DNA from: Acidobacteriota bacterium
Lineage (GTDB): Bacteria; Acidobacteriota; Vicinamibacteria; Vicinamibacterales; UBA2999
NCBI GenBank assembly: GCA_018000455.1
Contig: JAGNJW010000023.1
Location: forward strand, 1-64,000
DNA: 64,000 nucleotides
Reading direction: 5' to 3'
Part shown: positions 52,193-61,829 of the stretch, piece by piece
Layout: each line of letters starts with the position of its first letter
Numbering within the stretch: the stretch's first letter is position 1
Notes under the pieces: generated by a model
What the model was told of the DNA's origin: nothing
The model's input: only the letters and a program-made list of their open reading frames with translations
The model's database searches: none
Translations under genes and position numbers: made by a program

Positions 52193-53614
52193 CTAGAGGA
52201 GAGCCACCTGCTCTCCGGACGGCTCCGCTCAACAGTACCAGGGCTCTGTCAGGTAGGGAATGGCCGCCCGCGCCACGAGCGGCGGGTGCACCGCGCCCGA
52301 CCGGCCCGCAGCCTCGTCAGCCAGGGCGCGGATCGCCCTGAAGGTGACCTCGCGCGGCTCACTCTGGGCGAGGCCGGCGCGCGCCATGACGTCGCGTTGC
52401 AGCGCGTCGACGCAGGGGTCAGGATGCGTCCACGGGTGCGTGAGCGTCGCCGGGTCGAACCGCCGCATGACGGCCTGGATGTCGGCCAGTTCGAGCAGCC
52501 GCGACCGCTGGGTGACGAGCAGGCGCAAGGTCCATTGCACCGGCGTCACGTGCTGGACGAGGCCGAGGGCATCGACGTCGTCGAGGAACTGCCGGTAGCT
52601 GTCGAGCGTGGTCCACGGCGTGAAGGCGAGGAAGGTCGGCGAGAGCGCCAGCCCGAGACGCTGGCAGCGCGCCGCGACCGCCTCGACATCCGCCCGCGTA
52701 TGCCCCTTCTCGAGCAGCGCCAGCACGCGGTCGTCGAGCGACTCGACGGCGGTGGTGACAAAGGCGCAGCCGGTCTCGACCAGGAGCGGCAAGAGCGCGT
52801 CGTGGACGCGCAGGTGCTCGACCTTGATCGTGGCGTCGTAGGTCAGATCCGGCCAGGTGCGGTGCAGGGCCTCCACGATGCGCGTCGCGTGGGTGGGGCC
52901 GTTGAAGAAGTCGGGGTCGGCGAAGGTGATGTGGCTGGCGCCCTGCTCGACCTGCCAGCGGATGTCGGCGAGCACCGTGTCGGCGGGCACCGCGACGAAG
53001 CGTCCCTCGTAGACCGGCACGATGGGACAGTGCCGGCACCGATGTTTGCAGCCGCGGGTGGATTCGACAGCGCCGACGACGTCCTGGCGGCCATCCGGCC
53101 ACTGGAGCCGGGCGTAGCGATCGAGCGACGGCAGCTTGGTGCGGTCGGGCACGGTCGCGCTCCCCCGCCGGCGTCCGAGCGCCGCAACGGACGTGGCTGC
53201 CGTCGCGGGCGTGGCTGCCGGCCCCGGCGCCACCACTGCCCGCGCCCCGGGCGACGCCGCCGCGCGTGCCGCGGTGACGAGGTCCGTCTCGCATTCAGGG
53301 CCGAGGACCAGGCTGACGCCTTCGTCCCTGAGGCGCCCCTCGTTGAGCGGTGCGTAGAGCCCGAACGCGCAAATTGGCAGGCCCGGGGCCCGTTGCCGGA
53401 GCGCGCGCACGACCGGCAACGCGAGCCGCGTCGCCGTGTGCATCGGCAGCGACACGGCCACGAGCGTCACGCCGTCGAGTGCGTCGGCCGGCAGGCGGTC
53501 GACCGCCAGGTCACAGGCGCGCACGTCGAGCCCGGCCTGATGCAGCCACGCGGTGGCCGCGGCCAGCGCCATCGGTTGACGTCCGAGATCGTAGGTCGAG
53601 AGCAGCAGGACCAG
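52193..53614 (-). CDS. B12-binding radical SAM selenoprotein, CUAEP-tail type (in-frame TGA read as Sec)
   Basis: A predicted 473-residue enzyme. Residues 1-130 form a cobalamin-binding-like domain starting VLLLSTYDLGRQP. The radical SAM site is TRGCKHRCRHCP (about residue 185), then FADPDFFNGP and TAVESLDDRVL. The frame meets TGA at 52231-52229 right after YLTEPWYC. Read through, it continues U-A-E-P-SGEQVALL to a TAG at 52195-52193, giving the C-U-A-E-P tail that names the CUAEP/CCAEP radical SAM family (recalled). A hairpin follows the TGA. The start CTG at 53614 has GGGAG seven bases upstream; the first ATG (53572) would delete the conserved N-terminus. It lies in operon with POT and ATP-grasp genes. 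Confidence 0.82.
52198..52231 (-). promoter_or_regulatory. Selenocysteine codon and bacterial SECIS-like hairpin
   Basis: On the minus strand, TGA (52231-52229) is followed after 12 bases by the stem GGAGAGC (52216-52210), a five-base loop AGGTG (52209-52205) and GCTCTCC (52204-52198). A seven-pair stem, a loop with G in its second position and a distance of about 19 bases from TGA to loop agree with the known bacterial SECIS pattern. GCC and GGC flanking blocks can extend the stem across an internal loop. Confidence 0.75.
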
Positions 53615-53615
53615 A

Positions 53616-55124
<1,509 letters not shown>

Positions 55125-55135
55125 GGGCAGGGCGT

Positions 55136-55141
55136 ATTGTA
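55136..55141 (-). promoter_or_regulatory. -10 box of the POT-radical SAM-ATP-grasp operon
   Basis: TACAAT on the minus strand, 11 bases before the ATG at 55124. Confidence 0.4.
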
Positions 55142-55162
55142 TCCTCCGCACCACCTAGCCCC

Positions 55163-56014
55163 ATGCCCCTCGACGAGTACCGCCGGAAGCGAGACTTCAC
55201 GAAGAGCCCGGAGCCGAGCGGCGATGCCACCGCCGCGCCGGCGAGCCCTGCGCGCTATTTCTGCGTCCAGAAGCACCTGGCCAGTCATCTGCACTACGAC
55301 CTGCGGCTCGAACACGACGGCGTGCTGCTCTCGTGGGCCGTGCCCAAGGGGCCGTCGCTCGACTGGAACGACAAGCGCCTGGCCATGCAGGTCGAGGATC
55401 ACCCCGTCGACTACGGCTCGTTCGAAGGCGTCATTCCGGATGGCTACGGCGCCGGCGTCGTGATGCTGTGGGACGCCGGCACCTGGGCGCCCGAATCGCC
55501 CGACATCGACCTTGCGCTCGCCAAAGGCGAGCTGAAGTTCACGCTCGATGGCTACAAGCTCAAAGGGTCGTGGGCGCTCGTGCGCACGAAGGGCTACGGT
55601 GACAGCGGCAAGCCGAGCTGGTTGCTCATCAAGCACCGGGACCACTGGTCGGGCCCGATCGACATCACCGAGTTCGCGCCCCTCAGCGTGAAGACGCCCG
55701 GTGCCGACCTGGCCGATATCCTCGCCGCCGACACCCCGGCCATCTGGCGCAGCAATCCGCCGGCCAAGACCGGCGATACCGGCAAGCTCTTCCAGCGCAT
55801 CATCGCGACGGCCCTGGAGCTGAAGGCCTCCAAGCACACCGACCGGCCAACGCGGTTGATCTCGGCAACCTCGGCGGCCAAGAAGCTCGACGCGCTCGAG
55901 CACGATCGCGCAGCGAAGACGCCGACGACCACGAAGAAGGCGCCGCGCGCTTCACGCGCGCGTGCGACCACGACCACGCACGCGATCAGGAAGAAGTCAG
56001 GAGCCTCACGATGA
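55163..56014 (+). CDS. Stand-alone LigD-type 3'-phosphoesterase domain protein
   Basis: A 283-residue protein. Residues about 30-160 are the DNA ligase D phosphoesterase domain: FCVQKHLASHLHYDLRLEHDG (His42, His44, Asp46 and Arg48 at the active site), SWAVPKGPSL, VEDHPVDYGSFEGVIPDGYG and WLLIKHRD. This enzyme heals 3' ends during end-joining repair. Polymerase and ligase domains are absent. The C-terminal 60 residues are Lys/Arg/Thr/Ala-rich, like a DNA-binding tail. Its stop shares ATGA with the next gene. Confidence 0.9.
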   Translation: MPLDEYRRKRDFTKSPEPSGDATAAPASPARYFCVQKHLASHLHYDLRLEHDGVLLSWAVPKGPSLDWNDKRLAMQVEDHPVDYGSFEGVIPDGYGAGVVMLWDAGTWAPESPDIDLALAKGELKFTLDGYKLKGSWALVRTKGYGDSGKPSWLLIKHRDHWSGPIDITEFAPLSVKTPGADLADILAADTPAIWRSNPPAKTGDTGKLFQRIIATALELKASKHTDRPTRLISATSAAKKLDALEHDRAAKTPTTTKKAPRASRARATTTTHAIRKKSGASR

Positions 56015-57237
56015 CCGACCCGACGTCTCGCCGCACCTTCCTCGCCGCCACCGGCATGACCGCCGCGCACGTGTGGGTGCCGGCGGGCGCCCGCGGCTAC
56101 TCCGCCGCTGAGATGCGCGCGATCGAGAACACGATCGGCGTCTCGAAGTGGGAACTCGACACGCCGGCGCTGTGCGTGGACCTCGACGCGCTCGAGGCCA
56201 ACATCACGACGATGCAGACACGACTGGCGGCGCAAGGCCTCGGCGCGCGGCCGCATGCCAAGACGCACAAGAGCGCCGACATCGCCAAGAAGCAGCTCGC
56301 GGCCGGCGCCCTCGGCATCTGCACGTCCAAGGTGAGCGAAGCCGAGGCCCTGATGGCCGCCGGCGTCGAGCGGATCTGCATGACGACGACCAACCCGTCG
56401 GCCTCGAAGATCCGCCGCGCGATGGCGCTCAGCGCCAAGTCGGCCCACTTCATACAGGCGGTGGATGAGGAGAAGAACGCCCGCGACGTCTCGGACGCGG
56501 CGAAGGCCGCGGGCGTGACGGCACATGTCGTCCTCGATCTGGCAGTCGGCACCCGCAGCGGCATTCCGGCCGGCGACGCCGCCATCGCGCTGGCCGAGCT
56601 CGTGGGCCGTCTGCCGAACCTGCGATTGCGCGGGCTGCTGTCATACGACGGCGGCGCGCAGCACATCACCGGCTTCGCCACCCGCCGGTCGACGGCGCTC
56701 GCCAACATCGAGGCCAACGTCCGCGTGTTCGAGGCGCTGAAGAAGAAGGGCCTGCCCACCGAGATCTTCAGCGGCGGCGGCACGGGCACCTACAACATCC
56801 AGCACGAAGTGCCCGGCTTCACCGACGTGCAGGTCGGCAGCTATCTCTTCATGGACATGCAGTACCTGGCGATCGGCAACGCCGCGGGCGGGCCGGTCTA
56901 CGACGACTTCGCCCGCTCGCTCACCGTGCTCGCCACCGTGCTCAACAACCGCTTTCCGGGCCGGCTCACGACCGACGCGGGCGCCAAGGCCCTGACCCTC
57001 AACGCGCCGCGGGCGGGCGTCGTGGGCGAACCCGACATGGACTACAACGCCGGTTCCGACGAGTTCGGCGTCATCACTTTCAAGACGGCGCGCAAGAGCT
57101 ACGCCATCGGCGACCGGCTCGAGCTGGTGGTGCCGCACTGCGATCCGGTCGTCAATCTCTACGACCAGATGTACGGCATCCGCAACGACCGGGTGGAAGT
57201 CGTCTGGCCCGTCACCGCCCGCGGCAAGTCGCAGTAA
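56011..57237 (+). CDS. Exported DSD1/alanine-racemase-fold PLP enzyme (D-threonine aldolase-like)
   Basis: A 408-residue PLP enzyme with a twin-arginine-type N-terminus (SRRTFLAATGM). ELDTPALCVDLDALEANI opens the barrel; RPHAKTHKS carries the PLP Lys (Lys84). YDGGAQHI and FSGGGTGTYNI bind phosphate, and VPHCDPVVNLYDQMYG supplies the His/Cys zinc site of D-threonine aldolase/D-serine dehydratase. It probably breaks down D-hydroxy amino acids in the periplasm. The ATG overlaps the phosphoesterase stop, a curious pairing of a DNA-repair and a periplasmic enzyme. Confidence 0.88.
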   Translation: MTDPTSRRTFLAATGMTAAHVWVPAGARGYSAAEMRAIENTIGVSKWELDTPALCVDLDALEANITTMQTRLAAQGLGARPHAKTHKSADIAKKQLAAGALGICTSKVSEAEALMAAGVERICMTTTNPSASKIRRAMALSAKSAHFIQAVDEEKNARDVSDAAKAAGVTAHVVLDLAVGTRSGIPAGDAAIALAELVGRLPNLRLRGLLSYDGGAQHITGFATRRSTALANIEANVRVFEALKKKGLPTEIFSGGGTGTYNIQHEVPGFTDVQVGSYLFMDMQYLAIGNAAGGPVYDDFARSLTVLATVLNNRFPGRLTTDAGAKALTLNAPRAGVVGEPDMDYNAGSDEFGVITFKTARKSYAIGDRLELVVPHCDPVVNLYDQMYGIRNDRVEVVWPVTARGKSQ

Positions 57238-57313
57238 CCGCGTAATGAGACGGCGTGGGACGGCTTGTGGCCAGGCCCCTTACGACTCGGCAAGAGGCCT
57301 GGCCCACCATGGC

Positions 57314-58288
57314 TCAGCGCGGATCGAGCACGCGGGTGCTGAGGACGCTCCATATGGCGTGTGACAGGCGGCGCCGGTCGTGGCGTGCGATCTCTCTTGT
57401 CCAGAGTGGCGCTTCCACGAGCGTCGTGTGGGCGGGCAGGGTGCCGAGCGTGAGCGGCTGCTTGTGCTCCCGCGCGTAGCTGGCCAGAAGTGCCGGCGGC
57501 AACTTGGCGGTATTGAAGACGACGAGATCGACCGGCCGGCCGATCGTCTGCTCGACCCATCGCACCGCATCACCGGCGGTGAAGCCCTGCATGCCGCGAC
57601 CCTCGGTGAGCAGGTTGCTCACGAACACCACCGGGCCAGGCATCTCGCTGAGCGCCTCGCGCACCCCTTCGACGAGCAGCGTCGGCATCAGGCTCGTGAA
57701 GAAGCTGCCGGGCCCGATGATGCCGGCATCGAAGCTGCGGACGGCCTCGCCCACGGCCGGGTGGATCGGCGCGGCCGGCTCGAGCCAGATGCGCTCGATG
57801 GCGTGACCGGCAGCCTGCCACGCATCCACTTCCACCTCTCCGTTGCTGATATGGCCATCGGCGTGGCGGGCCGTGAGCGACGACCGCGCGACGCTCACCG
57901 GCCAGACGCGCCCCTGACAGCCCAGCAGCGCGCGCAGGCCATCGACGGCCGCGAGGAAGTCGCCGCTGTAGGTTTCCATCATCGACAGCAGGAGGTTGCC
58001 GCCGGTATGGCCGCCAAGCTTCTTGTGTTCGAAGAGCATCGGCAGGCGCGAGAGGAGCACGCGCCGCGCCTCGCCTTCGTTGCGGGCCAGCGCCAGCGCG
58101 CACCGCAGCACGTCGCCTGGCGGCAGCACCCCGAGTTCGTCGCGCAGCTGCCCCGAGCTGCCGCCACTGTCGAACGTGGTGACGACGGCATTCAGCCGCA
58201 GCCAGGGGTTGCTCTTGAGGCCGCCCAGCAGGCTTGGCAGCCCCGTGCCGCCGCCGAAGCACCCGATGTTCAACTGCCGCAAGCGCAT
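57314..58288 (-). CDS. yvcK: Gluconeogenesis factor YvcK (CofD-like, UDP-sugar binding)
   Basis: A 324-residue protein of the YvcK/MgfK family. FGGGTGLPSLLGGLK binds the nucleotide, TTFDSGGSSGQLRDELG and PPGDVLRCALAL follow, then GHTGGNLLL and IGPGSFFTSLMPTLL. In other bacteria it binds UDP-sugars and supports cell-wall synthesis and growth on gluconeogenic carbon. A TAGAAT box lies nine bases before the ATG. The whiA and rapZ genes that often accompany it are not beside it. Confidence 0.93.
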   Translation of the reverse strand: MRLRQLNIGCFGGGTGLPSLLGGLKSNPWLRLNAVVTTFDSGGSSGQLRDELGVLPPGDVLRCALALARNEGEARRVLLSRLPMLFEHKKLGGHTGGNLLLSMMETYSGDFLAAVDGLRALLGCQGRVWPVSVARSSLTARHADGHISNGEVEVDAWQAAGHAIERIWLEPAAPIHPAVGEAVRSFDAGIIGPGSFFTSLMPTLLVEGVREALSEMPGPVVFVSNLLTEGRGMQGFTAGDAVRWVEQTIGRPVDLVVFNTAKLPPALLASYAREHKQPLTLGTLPAHTTLVEAPLWTREIARHDRRRLSHAIWSVLSTRVLDPR

Positions 58289-58297
58289 GTGGTGCTC

Positions 58298-58303
58298 ATT
58301 CTA
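58298..58303 (-). promoter_or_regulatory. -10 box of yvcK
   Basis: TAGAAT on the minus strand, nine bases before the ATG at 58288. Confidence 0.4.
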
Positions 58304-58338
58304 TCCGCCAGCCGGGCCATGCGACGCTGACGTGCGTG

Positions 58339-58344
58339 TAGACT
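58339..58344 (+). promoter_or_regulatory. -10 box six bases before a start codon
   Basis: TAGACT, six bases, then ATG at 58351. Confidence 0.45.
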
Positions 58345-58350
58345 GGCCGT

Positions 58351-59040
58351 ATGGGGAGTCCGCCTGCCGCCGCGGTGCCGGTGCTCGACGATCTGAAGGC
58401 GATCTTCGGCCCGCGGCTCGAAGCCTTCGTCACCTACGCCCCCTCGGTGTCGCCCACGCCGAGCCTGGCCCTCGTGACGTCGCTCGACCTCACCGACCTG
58501 GCGGCCTGCGCCACCAGGGTACGCCGCTGGCGGGCGGGCGGCGCGGCGACACCGGTCGTGCTGACACGCCGGGAGTTCACCCGTTCGCTCGACGTTTTTC
58601 CCGTCGAGTTCGGCGACATCATCGCGCACCACGAGACGCTGCACGGCGACGATCCGTTTGCCGGCCTCTCGGTGGCGCCGCTCGACCTGCGCCGTGCCTG
58701 TGAGGGCCAGATTCGAAGCCTGCTGCTGCACATTCGCGAAGACTACATGGAAGCCGCTGGGGCCAGCCGGGCGGTGGCGGCGGTGGTCATCGACTCGGCC
58801 GCCGAGTTCCGCGCGCTGCTCAAGCTCGTCGCCCGCCTCGCCGGCCAGCCTGGTGACGAGAAGCAACTGGCGCCGTGGGCGGCCGAGCGGCTCGGTCTCG
58901 ACGGCCGCGTCCTCTCCGACGTCCTCCATATCGCCACAGACCCTGCCCAGAGCGGTGTCGACGCCGGACGGCTTTTCCCGCACTACCTGGCGGCCACCGA
59001 GGCGCTGGCCCGCCACATCGACGAATGGCCCGACCAGTAG
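58351..59040 (+). CDS. Hypothetical protein, nucleotidyltransferase-like layout
   Basis: 229 residues. The N-terminal part (LDDLKAIFGPRLEAFVTYAP...LALVTSLDLTDLAAC) resembles the strand order of small nucleotidyltransferases, but no GS-X-D motif is present. The second half (ACEGQIRSLLLHIREDYMEAAG onward) is all-helical, like a HEPN-type substrate-binding domain. I cannot name a function. It overlaps the TPM gene by 16 bases, so it is part of that operon. A -10 box lies six bases before the ATG. Confidence 0.6.
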   Translation: MGSPPAAAVPVLDDLKAIFGPRLEAFVTYAPSVSPTPSLALVTSLDLTDLAACATRVRRWRAGGAATPVVLTRREFTRSLDVFPVEFGDIIAHHETLHGDDPFAGLSVAPLDLRRACEGQIRSLLLHIREDYMEAAGASRAVAAVVIDSAAEFRALLKLVARLAGQPGDEKQLAPWAAERLGLDGRVLSDVLHIATDPAQSGVDAGRLFPHYLAATEALARHIDEWPDQ

Positions 59041-59858
59041 TCACGACGGCCCGGCAGTGCCGCCGGCAGCGGCGCACGGCACTCGCCGTCGCCGTGGCCG
59101 CCGTGTTCGCCATCGCCGTCGCGGCGTCGGCGCAGCCGCTGCCGCCAGCCCTCACGGCGCCGGTCAACGACTTCGCGGGCGTCATCGACCCGGCGTCAGC
59201 GCAGTCGCTCGAGACCCTGATTCGCGCACTCCAGGCGGCCAGTGGCGACGTCGTCGTCGTGGCCACGGTGAAGACATTCCAGCCGTGGGGTGACGTCCGC
59301 AGCTACGCCACCAAGATGTTCGAGAACGAGGGCCGCGGCCTCGGCCAGGCGGGCAAAGACAACGGCCTGCTCGTGCTGCTCGCGCTCGACGAGCGGCAGG
59401 TCTGGATGGAGGTCGGCTACGACCTCGAGGGTGTCATCCCCGACGGCTTCGCCGGCGAAACCAGCCGTCAGGTCATGGCGCCATACTTCCGGCAGGGGAA
59501 CTACGGGCAGGGGTTGCTGGCCGGTACATCACGGGTCATCGCGCGTATCGCCGCCGATCGCAACGTCAACGTGACGGGCCTGCAAGTGCACGAACCACCG
59601 GAGCGGACGCGCGATCCGCTGTCGCCCGGGTTGGTCATGCTGACGCTCGTGCTGTTCTTCATCGTCGTCCCGATGCTCAATCGCGCCTCCCGCCGGGGGC
59701 GGCGCCGGTCGTGGCGCGGCGGCGTCGGTCGCTGGGGCGGCGGCTACTATGGGGGCACCTGGGGTGGTGGATCGTCCTGGGGTGGAGGTTCGTCGGGCGG
59801 CTTCGGCGGCTTCGGCGGCGGGCGCAGCGGCGGTGGCGGCGGCGGCGCATCGTGGTGA
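59025..59858 (+). CDS. TPM-domain (YgcG-like) membrane protein
   Basis: 277 residues. The signal segment (ALAVAVAAVFAIAVAASA) is followed by the TPM phosphatase-like domain: APVNDFAGVIDPASAQSLE, then DVVVVATVKTF and NGLLVLLALDERQVWMEVGYDLEG. A membrane span near residue 215 (LVMLTLVLFFIVVPML) and a Gly/Ser/Trp-rich C-terminus ending GGGGGGASW complete it, as in the TPM proteins paired with LemA. The ATG overlaps the upstream unknown gene. Role in the envelope is inferred from family and partner. Confidence 0.87.
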   Translation: MARPVVTTARQCRRQRRTALAVAVAAVFAIAVAASAQPLPPALTAPVNDFAGVIDPASAQSLETLIRALQAASGDVVVVATVKTFQPWGDVRSYATKMFENEGRGLGQAGKDNGLLVLLALDERQVWMEVGYDLEGVIPDGFAGETSRQVMAPYFRQGNYGQGLLAGTSRVIARIAADRNVNVTGLQVHEPPERTRDPLSPGLVMLTLVLFFIVVPMLNRASRRGRRRSWRGGVGRWGGGYYGGTWGGGSSWGGGSSGGFGGFGGGRSGGGGGGASW

Positions 59859-59892
59859 CGCCAGACAGGCGCGCGGCGGCGCAGGAGGAATC

Positions 59893-60465
59893 ATGCGACA
59901 GGCAGTGATGGCAATGGTGGTAGTGGCCGGCGCGACGGCTGCGAGTGGCTGTTCGTACAACACGTTCGTCAGCCAGGAAGAGGCCGTGAAGGCGCAGTGG
60001 GCGCAGGTCGAAAATCAGCTGAAGCGGCGAAGCGACCTCATCCCGAATCTGGTGGAGACCACCAAGGGCTTCGCGCAGCAGGAGCAGGACGTCTTCAGGG
60101 CCATCGCCGACTCGCGCGCGAAGCTGGCGGGCGCGCGAACGCCCGCCGAGACGATGTCGGCGGCCAACGAGCAGTCGGGCGCCCTGGCACGGCTGCTGGC
60201 GGTGGTCGAGAACTACCCGGAGCTGAGGTCGAGCGAGCTCTTCGCCCGCCTGAGCGACGAGCTCGCAGGCACCGAGAACCGCATCGCCACCGAGCGGATG
60301 CGCTACAACGAGCGGGTGCAGGCCTACAACACGTCGCGGCGGCAGTTCCCGGCCAACGTCACCAACGCCATCTTCCGGTTCCAGGACTACCCGTTGTTCG
60401 AGGCCCCGCCCGAGGCCCGGGAGGTGCCGAAGGTGGATTTTGCCCGTCCGAAGTCGGGCCAGTAG
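59893..60465 (+). CDS. LemA family lipoprotein
   Basis: A 190-residue lipoprotein. The lipobox ATAASGC puts the acylated Cys at position 20. SYNTFVSQEEAVKAQWAQVENQLKRR and SDLIPNLVETTKGFAQQE are the LemA signature helices, and ERMRYNERVQAYNT is the typical C-terminal motif. The ATG has AGGAGGA at ideal spacing. LemA and TPM genes commonly occur together; their joint function is poorly defined. Confidence 0.92.
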   Translation: MRQAVMAMVVVAGATAASGCSYNTFVSQEEAVKAQWAQVENQLKRRSDLIPNLVETTKGFAQQEQDVFRAIADSRAKLAGARTPAETMSAANEQSGALARLLAVVENYPELRSSELFARLSDELAGTENRIATERMRYNERVQAYNTSRRQFPANVTNAIFRFQDYPLFEAPPEAREVPKVDFARPKSGQ

Positions 60466-60534
60466 CGCCGTTCCAACCCTGCGCCGGGCCCGGCCATCCA
60501 ATAGGGCGAAGGAGCTGACGCGCTGGACCGCGGT

Positions 60535-61104
60535 GTGACCCCCAATCCTCACTCCCGGCCCGACACGGAGGCCGACGATGTGGCCCGCGCGGTTCGGGGC
60601 GACACGGCGGCATTCGAGCGCCTCTACCGCGCCCACGTGCCACGCATTCTCGCCCTCACCCGCCGCATGGCCGGCCCCGACCGCGCCGACGAGCTGACCC
60701 AGGACGTCTTCGTCCGGGCCTGGCAGAAGCTGGCGCTCTTCCGCGGAGAATCGTCGCTGGCCACCTGGCTGCACCGGATGGCGGTGAACATCGTGATCGA
60801 GCAGTTCCGGACCTTGGGCAAGGCCCGCGACCGTTTCCTGCCTGAAGGCGACGACGTGCTCGCCGGAGTGGCCGCGCCCATCGACGCCGTGCGCGGCTGG
60901 CATGCCTCCATGGACATCGACGTGGCGGTGGGCCGGCTGCCGCCAGGCGCCCGGACCGTGTTCGTGCTGCACGACGTCGAGGGCTACCGGCACGAAGAGA
61001 TCGGCACGCTGCTCGGCGTGTCGGTCGGTACCTCGAAATCGCAACTGCACCGCGCCCGGATGTCGCTGCGCGGGCACCTCACCGCCTCGGAGGCCGCGTC
61101 GTGA
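60535..61104 (+). CDS. ECF-type RNA polymerase sigma factor
   Basis: 189 residues with region 2 (FERLYRAHVPRILALTRRM...ADELTQDVFVRAWQKL) and region 4 (LPPGARTVFVLHDVEGYRHEEIGTLLGVSVGTSKSQLHRAR). It directs transcription of an envelope- or stress-type regulon. The GTG start lies 69 bases after the LemA gene, with AAGGAG about 20 bases upstream. Its stop shares GTGA with the anti-sigma gene. Confidence 0.93.
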   Translation: MTPNPHSRPDTEADDVARAVRGDTAAFERLYRAHVPRILALTRRMAGPDRADELTQDVFVRAWQKLALFRGESSLATWLHRMAVNIVIEQFRTLGKARDRFLPEGDDVLAGVAAPIDAVRGWHASMDIDVAVGRLPPGARTVFVLHDVEGYRHEEIGTLLGVSVGTSKSQLHRARMSLRGHLTASEAAS

Positions 61105-61829
61105 ACAGGCATCCTGTCGACGCCCTGTCCGACTATCTCGACGACCATCTCGAGGGCGGCGCCCGGACGGCCATCGACACCCATCTGGCCGGATGCGCCG
61201 ACTGCCGGGCAGTGGTGGCCGATCTCATCACGGTGCGAGCAACCGCCTCGGCCCGGCGCGAGGCTGTCGCGGCGCCGACGACGGATCTGTGGCCGGGGAT
61301 CGCGGCACGCCTGGCGGGCCCGCGCGAGATGGCGGCGCCGATCGCCTTGGGTGCACCTTCTGCCGCTCCCGCGCCGCCCGTCGTGTGGTATCGGCGCCGC
61401 TGGTCGGTGGGGCTGCCGGAACTGGCCGTGGCGGCCACGCTGCTGGCGGCCGTTGGCGGTGCGTCCTTGTGGCCACGCGCCACACCTCCGGCGCCGGCGG
61501 CCGCCACCCCGGTGCCGATCATCGCGGAGTCCGACGCCTTCGACATCGGCGACGAGCGGGTGACGCCGGTCGATTTCGCCGACGCACAGTACGACGCCGC
61601 CATCGGGGATCTCGAGCGGGTACTGCAGGAACAGCGTGAATGGCTCGACCCGCGCACGGTCATCGTGCTCGAACGCAACCTGCGCGTCATCGACGACGCC
61701 ATTGGCGAGGCGCGCCAGGCCCTGGCAACCGACCCTGCCAATGCCCTGTTGAACGCGCATCTGGCCGGTGCGCGTCAGCGCAAGCTGGATCTGCTGCGCC
61801 GCGCGGCGCGAATCACCGAAGGAGACTGA
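61101..61829 (+). CDS. Anti-sigma factor with zinc-finger domain
   Basis: 242 residues. The N-terminal ZAS/zf-HC2 motif HLAGCADC (about residue 28) would bind the sigma factor. A membrane span (LPELAVAATLLAAVGGASLW, about residue 115) separates it from a periplasmic part with a helical region around VLQEQREWLD and VIVLERNLRVIDDAI. Gene overlaps on both sides (GTGA, TGATG) show one operon: sigma, anti-sigma, DUF4097. Confidence 0.9.
   Translation: MNRHPVDALSDYLDDHLEGGARTAIDTHLAGCADCRAVVADLITVRATASARREAVAAPTTDLWPGIAARLAGPREMAAPIALGAPSAAPAPPVVWYRRRWSVGLPELAVAATLLAAVGGASLWPRATPPAPAAATPVPIIAESDAFDIGDERVTPVDFADAQYDAAIGDLERVLQEQREWLDPRTVIVLERNLRVIDDAIGEARQALATDPANALLNAHLAGARQRKLDLLRRAARITEGD

Noticed and set aside
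52198..52216. The hairpin after the radical SAM TGA as a simple transcription terminator
   Set aside because: There is no T-run, the operon continues 38 bases later, and the bases also encode the A-E-P tail; SECIS fits better.
50868..52232. ATP-grasp start at TTG 52232, overlapping the apparent radical SAM stop
   Set aside because: The extra residues look random, and the segment is needed for the selenoprotein tail; ATG 52154 starts the conserved fold.
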